In this document: piece after piece, positions 30,850 to 38,676 of the stretch
Position numbering within the stretch: position 1 is the stretch's first letter
Layout: each line of letters starts with the position of its first letter
From: Desulfuromonadaceae bacterium
GTDB lineage: Bacteria > Desulfobacterota > Desulfuromonadia > Geobacterales > Pseudopelobacteraceae
Assembly (NCBI GenBank): GCA_028681335.1
Contig: JAQUIT010000002.1
Location: forward strand, 310,001 to 374,000
Direction: 5' to 3'
DNA length: 64,000 nucleotides
Position numbers and translations under genes: made by a program
The notes under the pieces: generated by a model
The model's input: the letters and a program-made list of their open reading frames with translations, nothing else
Told to the model about the DNA's origin: nothing
Database searches by the model: none

Positions 30850-30958
30850 TCTCACCGCAAAGGCCCGCAGAGGAAAGCCGGAAAAGAGAAAAAACAGCAA
30901 ATGTGGATTTTTAACGTTTTGCCTCCCTTTGCGTTACTCTGCATCCTCTGCGGTGAGA
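30850..30958. repeat. intergenic inverted-repeat element between dapA and dapB
   Basis: TCTCACCGCAAAG at the left end is the near-complement of CTCTGCGGTGAGA at the right end (12 of 13), with further partly matching purine-rich and pyrimidine-rich blocks (GCAGAGG, CCTCTGC) inside. The wording resembles a dispersed repeat I have seen between genes in many bacteria. It occupies almost all of the gap and ends 10 bases before dapB. Confidence 0.7.
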
Positions 30959-30971
30959 AAGAGGTTTTATT

Positions 30972-31775
30972 ATGATAAAAGTAGCCGTATGTGGCGCTGC
31001 AGGACGGATGGGACAGCGCATTATAACCTCCATTATTGAAGCCGAAGGAGCAGTGTTCTGTGGCGCACTGGAACGCCCCGGCCACCCTCAGATCGGCCAG
31101 GATGCCGGTCTGCTCGCCGGTTGCGGTGTCACGGATGTCCATATTACGGACAGCCTCAACGCTGTTGTCTCCGCCTGCGATGTCCTGATCGACTTTACCT
31201 CTCCCAAGGTGTCGCTCAAAAATCTGGAGATGTGTGCGCTCCACGGCAAATCAATTGTCATCGGTTCCACCGGTTTCACCCCTGAAGAGAAGGCTTTGGC
31301 CGCTGAGCTTGCCAAAGATATCCCGGCCGTGCTGGCCCCAAATATGTCGGTCGGCGTCAATGTCTGTTTCAAGGTATTGAAAGATGTCGCCAAAACTCTC
31401 GGCGATGATTTTGATGTCGAGATTGTTGAACTGCATCACAATAAGAAAAAAGACTCACCGTCAGGAACTGCCGTGCGCATGGGCGAGGTCGTTGCCGAAG
31501 CGCTGGGACGGGACTACAACAAGGTGGCCAATTATCACCGTGAGGGGATCTGCGGTGAGCGGACGAAAGAAGAGATCGGCATGCAGACCGTGCGTGGCGG
31601 CGATATCGTCGGCGAGCACACCGTTTACTTTATCGGCATGGGTGAGCGGATCGAAATCTCCCACCGCGCCATGACCCGCGACATGTTCTCGCGCGGCTCT
31701 GTTCGCGCCGCCAAATGGGTGGTCGGCAAGGCACCGGGGATCTATGATATGCAGGATGTGCTGGGATTGAAATAA
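30972..31775 (+). CDS. dapB: 4-hydroxy-tetrahydrodipicolinate reductase
   Basis: A 267-residue protein. VAVCGAAGRMGQRI binds NAD(P)H, ELHHNKKKDSPSGTA is the DapB signature with the catalytic His pair and Lys, and RAMTRDMFSRGSVRAA lies near the end. It performs the second step of lysine and diaminopimelate synthesis. It lies downstream of dapA. Confidence 0.98.
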   Translation: MIKVAVCGAAGRMGQRIITSIIEAEGAVFCGALERPGHPQIGQDAGLLAGCGVTDVHITDSLNAVVSACDVLIDFTSPKVSLKNLEMCALHGKSIVIGSTGFTPEEKALAAELAKDIPAVLAPNMSVGVNVCFKVLKDVAKTLGDDFDVEIVELHHNKKKDSPSGTAVRMGEVVAEALGRDYNKVANYHREGICGERTKEEIGMQTVRGGDIVGEHTVYFIGMGERIEISHRAMTRDMFSRGSVRAAKWVVGKAPGIYDMQDVLGLK

Positions 31776-31780
31776 ACGAA

Positions 31781-31891
31781 ACCAACCCAACCCCTCCCGG
31801 CCTCCCTTTAGGCCCTAGAGGGTCCTTGTCAGGGGAAGAGCTTTTTTTTTGCTCCCTCCTTGATAAGGGAGGGGCGGGGTGGGTTGGGGGT
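31781..31891. repeat. intergenic C-rich/G-rich inverted-repeat element between dapB and dapL
   Basis: The left arm (31781-31809, runs of CCAACCC and CCTCCC) is complementary with small shifts to the right arm (31865-31891, GGGAGGGG and GGGTTGGGG). The centre holds a T9 run. The dispersed, clearly non-coding character suggests a REP or MITE-like element, or a strong folded leader. Confidence 0.7.
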
Positions 31892-31976
31892 AACTTGCCT
31901 TATAGATTTAAAATCAGATTTGCCGCTTCGTGCGGCATTTCCTTTATAAAAAACAAAAGTGGAGGATTACCCTGTA

Positions 31977-33209
31977 ATGGCAAAAATTAACGACAACTAC
32001 CTGAAACTGAAAGCTGGCTACCTGTTCCCCGAGATCGGCAGACGTGTGCGTGAATTCACTGCCGCCAACCCGGAGGCCAAGGTTATTCGTCTCGGTATCG
32101 GCGACGTAACCCGCCCGCTGGCTCCGGCTGTGCTGAAAGCGTTCCACGATGCGGTGGACGATCTCGGCACCACCGACAACTTCGCCGGCTACGGCCCGGA
32201 GCAGGGGTATGACTGGCTGATCAACGCCATCATCGAGAAATCATACAAGCCGCTGGGCGTTAGCCTCAGTACTTCCGAGATGTTCATCTCCGACGGTTCC
32301 AAGTGTGACTGCGCCAACATCCTCGATATCTTTGCCATGGACAACATCGTTGCCATCGGCGACCCGGTCTACCCGGTGTACAACGACACCAACGTCATGG
32401 TCGGCCGTACCGGCGAAGCCGATGACAAGGGTTATTACAAGGGAATAGTCTACATGCCGTGCAACGAGGCCAACGGCTTCATCCCGGCGCTGCCGACCGA
32501 GAAGGTGGACATTATCTATCTCTGCTTCCCCAATAACCCGACCGGTGCAATTGCCGGCAAGGCCGAGCTGAAAAAGTGGGTCGATTACGCCAACGCTAAC
32601 GATGCGGTGATCTTCTTCGACGCCGCCTATGAGGCGTTCATCACCAATCCCGACATTCCGCATTCCATCTACGAGATTGAGGGGGCCAAGAAGTGCGCCA
32701 TCGAGTTCCGCTCGTTCTCCAAGACCGCCGGCTTCACCGGCGTTCGCTGCGGCCTGGTGGTCGTGCCGGAAGAGGTTATGGGAACGACGGCATCCGGCGA
32801 GAAGTACAGCTACAACAAACTCTGGAATCGTCGCGTCACCACCAAGTTCAACGGTGCCTCTTATCCTGTCCAGCGTGCCGCTGCTGCGGTCTATTCCGAA
32901 GAGGGATGGAAGCAGACCAAGGAAGTTATTGATTATTATATGGAGAATGCCCGCATCATCCGTGAAGGGTTGAGAGAAGTCGGTGTCACCTGTTTCGGCG
33001 GCGTGGATGCACCGTACATCTGGCTCAAGACGCCGGGTAACATGACCAGCTGGGAATTCTTCGACAAACTGCTCACCGAATGCAACGTTGTCGGGACGCC
33101 CGGTTCCGGCTTCGGCCCGAGCGGGGAAGGGTACTTCCGCTTGTCGGCCTTCGGCCATCGTGAGAATGTGATTGAGGCGGTAGAGCGCATCAAGAAAAAC
33201 CTGAAGTAG
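31977..33209 (+). CDS. dapL: LL-diaminopimelate aminotransferase
   Basis: The protein has 410 residues from the ATG at 31977 (GGAGG 11 bases upstream). It is a fold-type I PLP enzyme: the Lys in [15 protein letters not shown] holds [15 protein letters not shown] and [10 protein letters not shown] are cofactor motifs, and VRRL-like ends are replaced by the [14 protein letters not shown] motif. It turns tetrahydrodipicolinate directly to LL-diaminopimelate, bypassing the succinyl or acetyl routes. With dapA and dapB it forms the complete DapL pathway core. Confidence 0.97.
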   Translation: MAKINDNYLKLKAGYLFPEIGRRVREFTAANPEAKVIRLGIGDVTRPLAPAVLKAFHDAVDDLGTTDNFAGYGPEQGYDWLINAIIEKSYKPLGVSLSTSEMFISDGSKCDCANILDIFAMDNIVAIGDPVYPVYNDTNVMVGRTGEADDKGYYKGIVYMPCNEANGFIPALPTEKVDIIYLCFPNNPTGAIAGKAELKKWVDYANANDAVIFFDAAYEAFITNPDIPHSIYEIEGAKKCAIEFRSFSKTAGFTGVRCGLVVVPEEVMGTTASGEKYSYNKLWNRRVTTKFNGASYPVQRAAAAVYSEEGWKQTKEVIDYYMENARIIREGLREVGVTCFGGVDAPYIWLKTPGNMTSWEFFDKLLTECNVVGTPGSGFGPSGEGYFRLSAFGHRENVIEAVERIKKNLK

Positions 33210-33214
33210 TCAAG

Positions 33215-33243
33215 AAGGGCGCCCAGCGAGGCGCCCTTTGTTT
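33215..33243 (+). terminator. terminator after dapL
   Basis: AAGGGCGCC and GGCGCCCTT pair around CAGCGA, followed by TGTTTTG. Confidence 0.85.
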
Positions 33244-33381
33244 TGCCGCCACCGCTGCGGCGCATGGTTTGATTGTGGTTACACGGATATCAGGGATATT
33301 GAGAGATGCAAGGTGAAGGTTTTTAATCCTTGGGCGTGAATCAAGTAAGCTATTCAGGAATTATCGTAAAGGAGCAAGGAT

Positions 33382-33600
33382 ATGGCATCAAATAGTGACA
33401 AGAGTATGACTACTGTCATCGGCCTGGTACTGCTGGTCGGTGGCGCGGGCCTTGCGTACTGGGGCTACCAGATGTCTCACTCGTTGGCTTCCCAATTGTC
33501 AGAGGCGTTTACCGGGGCACTCCCCAATGCGGTGATGTACCGCTACATTGGGGGTGCGGTTAGCTGTGTTGCGGGGCTGTTCCTGTTGGTGAAGAAATAA
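33382..33600 (+). CDS. DUF3185 small membrane protein
   Basis: A 72-residue protein with two membrane helices (VIGLVLLVGGAGLAYWGYQM and YIGGAVSCVAGLFLLV) joined by a short loop, typical of DUF3185. Function unknown. AAAGGAG precedes the ATG. It stands alone. Confidence 0.85.
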   Translation: MASNSDKSMTTVIGLVLLVGGAGLAYWGYQMSHSLASQLSEAFTGALPNAVMYRYIGGAVSCVAGLFLLVKK

Positions 33601-33700
33601 CGGAAGATTCGAAGGAAAGGGGGCTGGCGCATATTGAGTTAAGTAAGCTGAGGTTGCCCAATGTTGCGTCCTTTGTTGCTTTTGGAACCTTTCCCATAAA

Positions 33701-33728
33701 AAAAGCCCCGAATTTCTTCGGGGCTTTT
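33701..33728 (-). terminator. cold-shock gene terminator
   Basis: AAAAGCCCCGAA and TTCGGGGCTTTT form a perfect 12-base-pair stem with a TTTC loop; both sides carry T-runs, so it may act in both directions. Confidence 0.88.
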
Positions 33729-33749
33729 GGCGTTTGCTGGAGTAGTTGT

Positions 33750-33950
33750 TTAGACTCTCGTTACGTTCGCGGCCTGAAGCCCTTTCGGACCCTTGGTTAC
33801 TTCAAACGTTACGCTATCGCCTTCAACAAGCGATTTGAATCCGTCGCCTGCGATTGCGGAGAAATGACAAAAAACATCTTCGCCATCTTCCTGCTCAAGA
33901 AAACCAAAACCTTTGCTGTCGTTAAACCATTTAACTGTTCCGTTTACCAT
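33750..33950 (-). CDS. CspA-family cold-shock protein
   Basis: A 66-residue single OB fold. [19 protein letters not shown] contains RNP1 (KGFGFL), and DVFCHFSAI is RNP2. It binds single-stranded RNA or DNA. A long AT-rich 5' leader (from about 34050) is consistent with cold-shock mRNA control. Confidence 0.96.
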   Translation of the reverse strand: MVNGTVKWFNDSKGFGFLEQEDGEDVFCHFSAIAGDGFKSLVEGDSVTFEVTKGPKGLQAANVTRV

Positions 33951-34138
33951 GTGTACTTTCTCCTGATCTTTCTGTTCAATTTTGTCTGATTAATTTCAGA
34001 CGTAGAAACACTAAGGTCTATTATGAACAAGAAGTCAACAAGCAAATGACAAGAGGAACGTTGGCGGACAAGAAAACAGGGGTCAAAATCCCCCAATTAG
34101 AAAGCGGCTGATTGGCCGTCTTTGCCATTTCAAGCCGT

Positions 34139-34183
34139 AAGGGGGACAGGCTCCTTTATAAAAAAGCAGCCTGTCCCCCTTTG
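34139..34183 (-). terminator. strong terminator after the nitroreductase gene
   Basis: AAGGGGGACAGGCT pairs with AGCCTGTCCCCCTT around an A/T-rich loop. A smaller hairpin of the GGCTGATTGGCC kind lies at 34103-34122. Confidence 0.85.
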
Positions 34184-34206
34184 TTTGTCCCTCATTGTTG
34201 AGTCGG

Positions 34207-35031
34207 CTAATTCACAAAATGGACTCCGGCTGGTTCGTGTTGTGCTGTTCGGGAATAATTTACAGCAGGCTTTCCGAAAGCCATCGCATATCCGATGACA
34301 TGGTCTTCGGGAATACCCAGCCGGTTTTTAAACTCAGGCAACATGTCACAGATGACAAACTTGGCCAATCCGTCCCAGACCGTCCCAATGCCGAGTGTCT
34401 GGGCATACAGCTCAAAGGTGGTCATGGCTATCAAGCAGTCCTCAACTGGCGTTACTGCGCTTTTTGGTGCCGAAGCAATCAAAAAGTGCGGAGCATCCCG
34501 GAAGAGAAAATCTGCTCCTTCTCCTTCCCATTGCCTGACGTAATCGGAGAAGAACTCCATCCCCGGGGGGAACCCGGTTTCAAGCGAAATCTTCACGAGT
34601 TTCGCCATCATTTCTTCTCTCATCTCAATCAACGTTGCTCGATTATCAACGACCGTAAATCTGACTTGTCTGGTATTTCTTCCGGTCGGAGCATAACAGG
34701 CCACTTCCAGAAGCTTCTTTATGACATCTGGCTCAAGGTTCTCAGGCTTGTACTGTCTGACGGCTCTGCGACCTTTTATAAGGAGTTCCATCTGGGAGGA
34801 ATCCGGTAATATGCCTTTTAACGATAAACTGTGTATGGGGTCATATCCGAGTATCGAAATAGATGCCGTTGGACAGATGGAAAGGCAGTGCTGGCATTGG
34901 TAACAATTTTCTTCATTTTCTCGTGTAATGGCAGGGTATCCGCCTCCCATTGTGATTATTCGAGCAGGGCAATCAGAGGAGCATTGGCCGCATTTTGTAC
35001 ATGTTTCCTGGTTGACCTTGAAATCGATCAT
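34207..35031 (-). CDS. ferredoxin-nitroreductase fusion
   Basis: A 274-residue protein. Residues 1-62 hold two 4Fe-4S motifs (CTKCGQCSSDCP and CYQCQHCLSICP). Residues about 80-265 are a nitroreductase domain (RRAVRQYKPENLEP, APTGRNTRQVRF, and the FMN site near GIGTVWDGLA). Such fusions may pass ferredoxin electrons to FMN and then to an unknown acceptor. AAGGAG precedes the ATG. Confidence 0.93.
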   Translation of the reverse strand: MIDFKVNQETCTKCGQCSSDCPARIITMGGGYPAITRENEENCYQCQHCLSICPTASISILGYDPIHSLSLKGILPDSSQMELLIKGRRAVRQYKPENLEPDVIKKLLEVACYAPTGRNTRQVRFTVVDNRATLIEMREEMMAKLVKISLETGFPPGMEFFSDYVRQWEGEGADFLFRDAPHFLIASAPKSAVTPVEDCLIAMTTFELYAQTLGIGTVWDGLAKFVICDMLPEFKNRLGIPEDHVIGYAMAFGKPAVNYSRTAQHEPAGVHFVN

Positions 35032-35055
35032 GTCTATCTCCTTCCGGCAGTTTTT

Positions 35056-35730
35056 TCAGAGCAGCTTCAGTACCGCCTGCGCCGCCGGTTCCGATGAGGC
35101 GGGATTCTGGCCGGTGATCAGGTTGCCGTCGCTGATGACATGGGGCTGCCAGTCAGCACCATGAGAATAAGTCCCCCCGGCCTTGCGCAGTTCGTCTTCA
35201 ACCAGGAACGGCACAACTTCAGTCAGACCAACCGCAGCCTCTTCGCTGTTTGAAAAGCCGGTGACTCTTTTTCCCTCCACCAGCGGAGTACCATCAGCCG
35301 CCCGGGCATGGCGCAGCACCCCGGGGGCATGGCAGACTGCGGCGACCGGTTTTCCCTGGGCATATACGGTGTCGATCAGGGCGATGGAATCCCGGTCCTC
35401 TGCCAGATCCCATAAGGGCCCATGGCCCCCGGGATAGAAGAGCGCGTCATATTCATCCGCTGAAACTGTTTTTAACGCTACCGTATGCGCCAGGGCAGCC
35501 TGTGCTTCTGTGTCGTTGTTGAAGCGCTCGGTAGCTGCGGTCTGGAAATCTTTTTCAGCACTCTTTGGGTCCAACGGCGGTTGTCCCCCTTTGGGTGAAG
35601 CCAAAGTGATCGTGGCCCCCGCATCCTTGAAGGCATAGTAGGGGGCGGCAAACTCCTCCAGCCAGAACCCGGTTTTCTTGCCGGTTGTGCCCAGTTCGTC
35701 GTGTGATGTCAGTACCATCAGTATCTTCAT
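35056..35730 (-). CDS. DJ-1/PfpI-family protein (Hsp31/glyoxalase-like)
   Basis: The protein has 224 residues from the ATG at 35730 (GAGGAG upstream); the open frame continues to 36024 but that part has no binding site. The nucleophile elbow AVCHAPGVL has the conserved Cys with a downstream His, and YDALFYPGGHGPLWDL is the family signature. The protein may repair glycated targets or convert methylglyoxal. It is 24 bases downstream of the nitroreductase gene. Confidence 0.93.
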   Translation of the reverse strand: MKILMVLTSHDELGTTGKKTGFWLEEFAAPYYAFKDAGATITLASPKGGQPPLDPKSAEKDFQTAATERFNNDTEAQAALAHTVALKTVSADEYDALFYPGGHGPLWDLAEDRDSIALIDTVYAQGKPVAAVCHAPGVLRHARAADGTPLVEGKRVTGFSNSEEAAVGLTEVVPFLVEDELRKAGGTYSHGADWQPHVISDGNLITGQNPASSEPAAQAVLKLL

Positions 35731-36008
35731 GGTCGTATCTCCTCGCGTGTGATGTCTCTGCAGGCTCCGCTCATGCCGGTCGGTGAAAATACATTGTACC
35801 TCATTTTTACTGGGGCACCAACGCGGGATCATGAATGGAGCCGTGTCTGTTAAGCCAAAAGCCGGCCAATCGGCCGTCTTGGCTATTTCTCTACTTGTAA
35901 TTTCCCAACCAGCTGAGCAACAATAGGCCGCATGAACTTCCTTTCCTCCTACAGCGATAGCCCACTCTCCTCTGTGCCTTCGAAAACTCAAAGAGCGGTG
36001 AGCGCCGC

Positions 36009-36968
36009 ATGACGGTCCTCCCATGGCAAGCCGGAACTACGCCGCTGATGCTGGCGCCAATGCAGGGGTTGACCAACCGGGCCTTGCGCGCTTATTTTGT
36101 CGAGCATGTCCGGCCGGACGTCATCTTTACCGAGTTCATGCGCGTCAATACTGCGCCGGCCGGAGCGGGGCTCACCGCAGCTGACCTGCGGGATGTCGCC
36201 ACTGAGCAGGAGGGTGTGCCGCTGGTGGTGCAGTTGGTGGGGCACGAGCGGGAGGCACTGGTCCTGGCGGCCAGGGTCGCGCAGGAGGTCGGTGCTGCAC
36301 ACCTCAACCTCAATATGGGGTGCCCTTATGGACGGATGGGGGGTGGGCAGACCGGTGGCGGGATGCTCCGCTGTCCGGACAATATTGTGGAGGTCATTCC
36401 CGCCCTGCGGGAGGTCATCAACGGATCCTTCTCTGTCAAAATCCGGGCCGGATACGACGATCCGGAACAGATCCTGTCGCTGCTGCCACTCTTTGAGTCG
36501 AGCGGGGTGGATTTCCTGGTGCTGCATCCCCGTACCGTGGTTCAGAAGTATGACGGAGATGCAGACCATGAAGTAACCGCCCGGGTGGTGCGTGAGACCC
36601 GGCTGCCGGTGATTGCCAACGGTGACGTGCGGAACGCTGCCGATGGCATACGGCTACTGGACGAGACCGGGGCCGCCGGACTGATGCTGGGGCGCGGTGC
36701 AATCGCTGACCCGTCGCTGTTCTTGCGCCTGCGTGGGCAGGGTGACTCAGGGGGCGGTCAGGAAGGACGGGGAATGGAGCTTGGTCGCTATCTGCGGGAG
36801 ATGCTGGTCCGCTACGGTCAGTTGTTCTGCGGCGATACGCAGGTGCTGAACAAGATCAAGGAGATCATCGCGTACCTTGATGAACCTGAATTGTCAAAGC
36901 CGCTTAAGGAGATGAGGCGGGCCAAAACCGTGCGGGCATTTGAGGCTGCTTTGCATGGGTTTGGTTAA
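36009..36968 (+). CDS. tRNA-dihydrouridine synthase
   Basis: A 319-residue FMN TIM barrel. LAPMQGLTNRALR is the N-terminal FMN motif, LNLNMGCPYGRM holds the catalytic cysteine, VKIRAGY and LHPRTVVQKYDG bind FMN and tRNA, and LMLGRGAIADPSLF is the late phosphate site. It reduces uridine in tRNA D loops. The Dus subtype cannot be fixed. Confidence 0.93.
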   Translation: MTVLPWQAGTTPLMLAPMQGLTNRALRAYFVEHVRPDVIFTEFMRVNTAPAGAGLTAADLRDVATEQEGVPLVVQLVGHEREALVLAARVAQEVGAAHLNLNMGCPYGRMGGGQTGGGMLRCPDNIVEVIPALREVINGSFSVKIRAGYDDPEQILSLLPLFESSGVDFLVLHPRTVVQKYDGDADHEVTARVVRETRLPVIANGDVRNAADGIRLLDETGAAGLMLGRGAIADPSLFLRLRGQGDSGGGQEGRGMELGRYLREMLVRYGQLFCGDTQVLNKIKEIIAYLDEPELSKPLKEMRRAKTVRAFEAALHGFG

Positions 36969-37004
36969 TCAGCAGGTTCCAGCGTTGGCTTTATCCATAT
37001 AAAA

Positions 37005-37036
37005 AGAGGCCAAGGGATTATACCCCTTGGCCTCTC
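37005..37036. terminator. terminator between convergent dus and lysA genes
   Basis: GAGGCCAAGGG and CCCTTGGCCTC pair around ATTATA. It can serve both strands. Confidence 0.88.
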
Positions 37037-37059
37037 ACTGTTTATGGCGGTTTGATCAG

Positions 37060-38379
37060 TTACAGTTTCACATCCAGCTCATTCTGGATAATCTGTTCAC
37101 GATCCTGCTTCTTCCTGATCAGCACCAGCTCGGAATTGCGTGTTCTCATGACAGCTGGCGGTTTGCGGTGCGAGTTGTAGTTTTCCGGCGACATGCTCTC
37201 GGAATAGGCTCCGGTCCCGCCGATGACGACATAATCACCGATTTCCGGTTCGGCAATCAGCACCGGCACAATGTTGCCGTCACCATCCAGGCGGACTGAG
37301 TCGCCACTCTCGCAGCAGCGTCCTACGATTCCGAATGATTTTAACGCGGCAGTGGGCTTGCTGTCATACTCGCTGGAGAGCAGCGTGCCGTCCTGACGTA
37401 CAATGGCGATGGGATGCTCCGAGCCGTACAACAGCGGGCGTGTCAATAGCTCCATGCCGCCGTCAACGATGAGGAAGTTTAACTCGTTGGTCAGCTTTTT
37501 GTCGATGATCCTGGTAATGATATGGCCGGAGTTGGCAACCACAAAGGTCCCCGGCTCGATCTCCATCTGTAGCTCGCGTCCGGTTGTTTGCTTGAACTCT
37601 GTTATCCGTTGCGCAGCATAGGCGCCCAGCGAGGCGATATCAGCCTGCTTTTCACCCGGCATCCTGGCGACCTTGAGTCCTCCGCCGAAGCTGACGGTTG
37701 TGGCGTCCGGGAAATAGGTGCGTACAAAGCCAAGTTCACGGTCGATGTTTTCCCGCCATTTTTCCGGGTCGCCTCCTGAACCGATATGGACATGAACCTG
37801 GGTAAAGCGCAGTCCCAGTTTGTCAGCTTGGGCTTTTACCGTGGGGACATCGTTTAAGTGTACGCCAAAGCAGGAATACTCACTGCCGGTGTCACGGGTG
37901 GCGCTTTCGCCGCCGCCGGTTGCTCCCGGATGGACCCTCATGGACAGGTCCAGGTTGATGCTTTTTGCAAAGTCGGCAATCAGTTGAAACTGCGTCATGG
38001 AGCAGACGTTGTACTTCAGTCCGCCACGGATCATCTCCTCCAGTTCTGTGCGCTCTTCGCCAAACGGAACTTCCTGAGTCGTCAGCATCATGCGGGTATA
38101 AGGAACCCCGGCGGCAAAGGCGCGGGCCGCTTCATTAAGTGATGAACAATCCAGATCAAGTCCTTTGTTGGTGACGACACGCAGCACGGTGCGATCCGAG
38201 TTTGCCTTCATGGCGTAGCGTACATGCAGGCCGTAGGCGTTCGGCATATTCAGTAACTGTTCACAGCTGTTTTCTATATACTCCTGATCATGCAGATATA
38301 CCGGTGTTCCCCACTGCTGAGCTATCGTCGGGATGATTGTTGCGTCCAGTTTGGTCGGGCCAAAGTGTTTCATTGTCAT
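37060..38379 (-). CDS. lysA: diaminopimelate decarboxylase-like PLP enzyme
   Basis: A 439-residue fold-type III enzyme. The PLP lysine is in VRYAMKANSD, HIGSGG and EIEPGTFVV bind the phosphate, GRCCESGDSVR has the catalytic cysteine and GTGAYSESM the C-terminal tyrosine. The sequence fits LysA, which makes lysine from meso-diaminopimelate. It is a somewhat divergent member, so a related amino-acid decarboxylase cannot be excluded. GAGG precedes the ATG. Confidence 0.88.
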   Translation of the reverse strand: MTMKHFGPTKLDATIIPTIAQQWGTPVYLHDQEYIENSCEQLLNMPNAYGLHVRYAMKANSDRTVLRVVTNKGLDLDCSSLNEAARAFAAGVPYTRMMLTTQEVPFGEERTELEEMIRGGLKYNVCSMTQFQLIADFAKSINLDLSMRVHPGATGGGESATRDTGSEYSCFGVHLNDVPTVKAQADKLGLRFTQVHVHIGSGGDPEKWRENIDRELGFVRTYFPDATTVSFGGGLKVARMPGEKQADIASLGAYAAQRITEFKQTTGRELQMEIEPGTFVVANSGHIITRIIDKKLTNELNFLIVDGGMELLTRPLLYGSEHPIAIVRQDGTLLSSEYDSKPTAALKSFGIVGRCCESGDSVRLDGDGNIVPVLIAEPEIGDYVVIGGTGAYSESMSPENYNSHRKPPAVMRTRNSELVLIRKKQDREQIIQNELDVKL

Positions 38380-38475
38380 TCTTTCAACCTCACAAATTTG
38401 ATATGAGTCCGTATTCTCTCTTCACTTACCAGTACATCGTGAAGATGATTGGACAATATAGCATTTTCGACCGGT

Positions 38476-38511
38476 GCCACGCAACATCTCTCTGGAAGTT
38501 TGTTGCGTGGC
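38476..38511. repeat. perfect 11-base-pair hairpin between lysA and amtB
   Basis: GCCACGCAACA and TGTTGCGTGGC pair exactly around a 14-base loop. No T-run follows on either strand, so it is not a classic terminator. Confidence 0.6.
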
Positions 38512-38590
38512 TATTGAGTTGTGGGGATATGTTGTTGTGGTGTTTTGGAACAGGGTGTCTGATTCATGAGGTGGCCGAGCGGAGATCGCC

Positions 38591-38644
38591 ATCACCCATA
38601 AATGTGCTAACAGAGTTGATTCTGTCGGCACATTTATGGGTGAT
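38591..38644. repeat. long perfect two-tier hairpin downstream of amtB
   Basis: The 17-base ATCACCCATAAATGTGC has its exact complement at 38628-38644, and the loop contains a second stem, ACAGA with TCTGT (38610-38625). Neither side has a T-run. It lies 32 bases past the amtB stop. Confidence 0.8.
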
Positions 38645-38676
38645 TGGCGGATGAATCAATGCGGCTGGTGTAACAA

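Noticed and set aside
35731..36024. N-terminal extension of the DJ-1/PfpI frame
   Set aside because: The family start and a good binding site are at 35730; the upstream part is unlike any DJ-1 protein and contains a terminator hairpin at 35862-35885.
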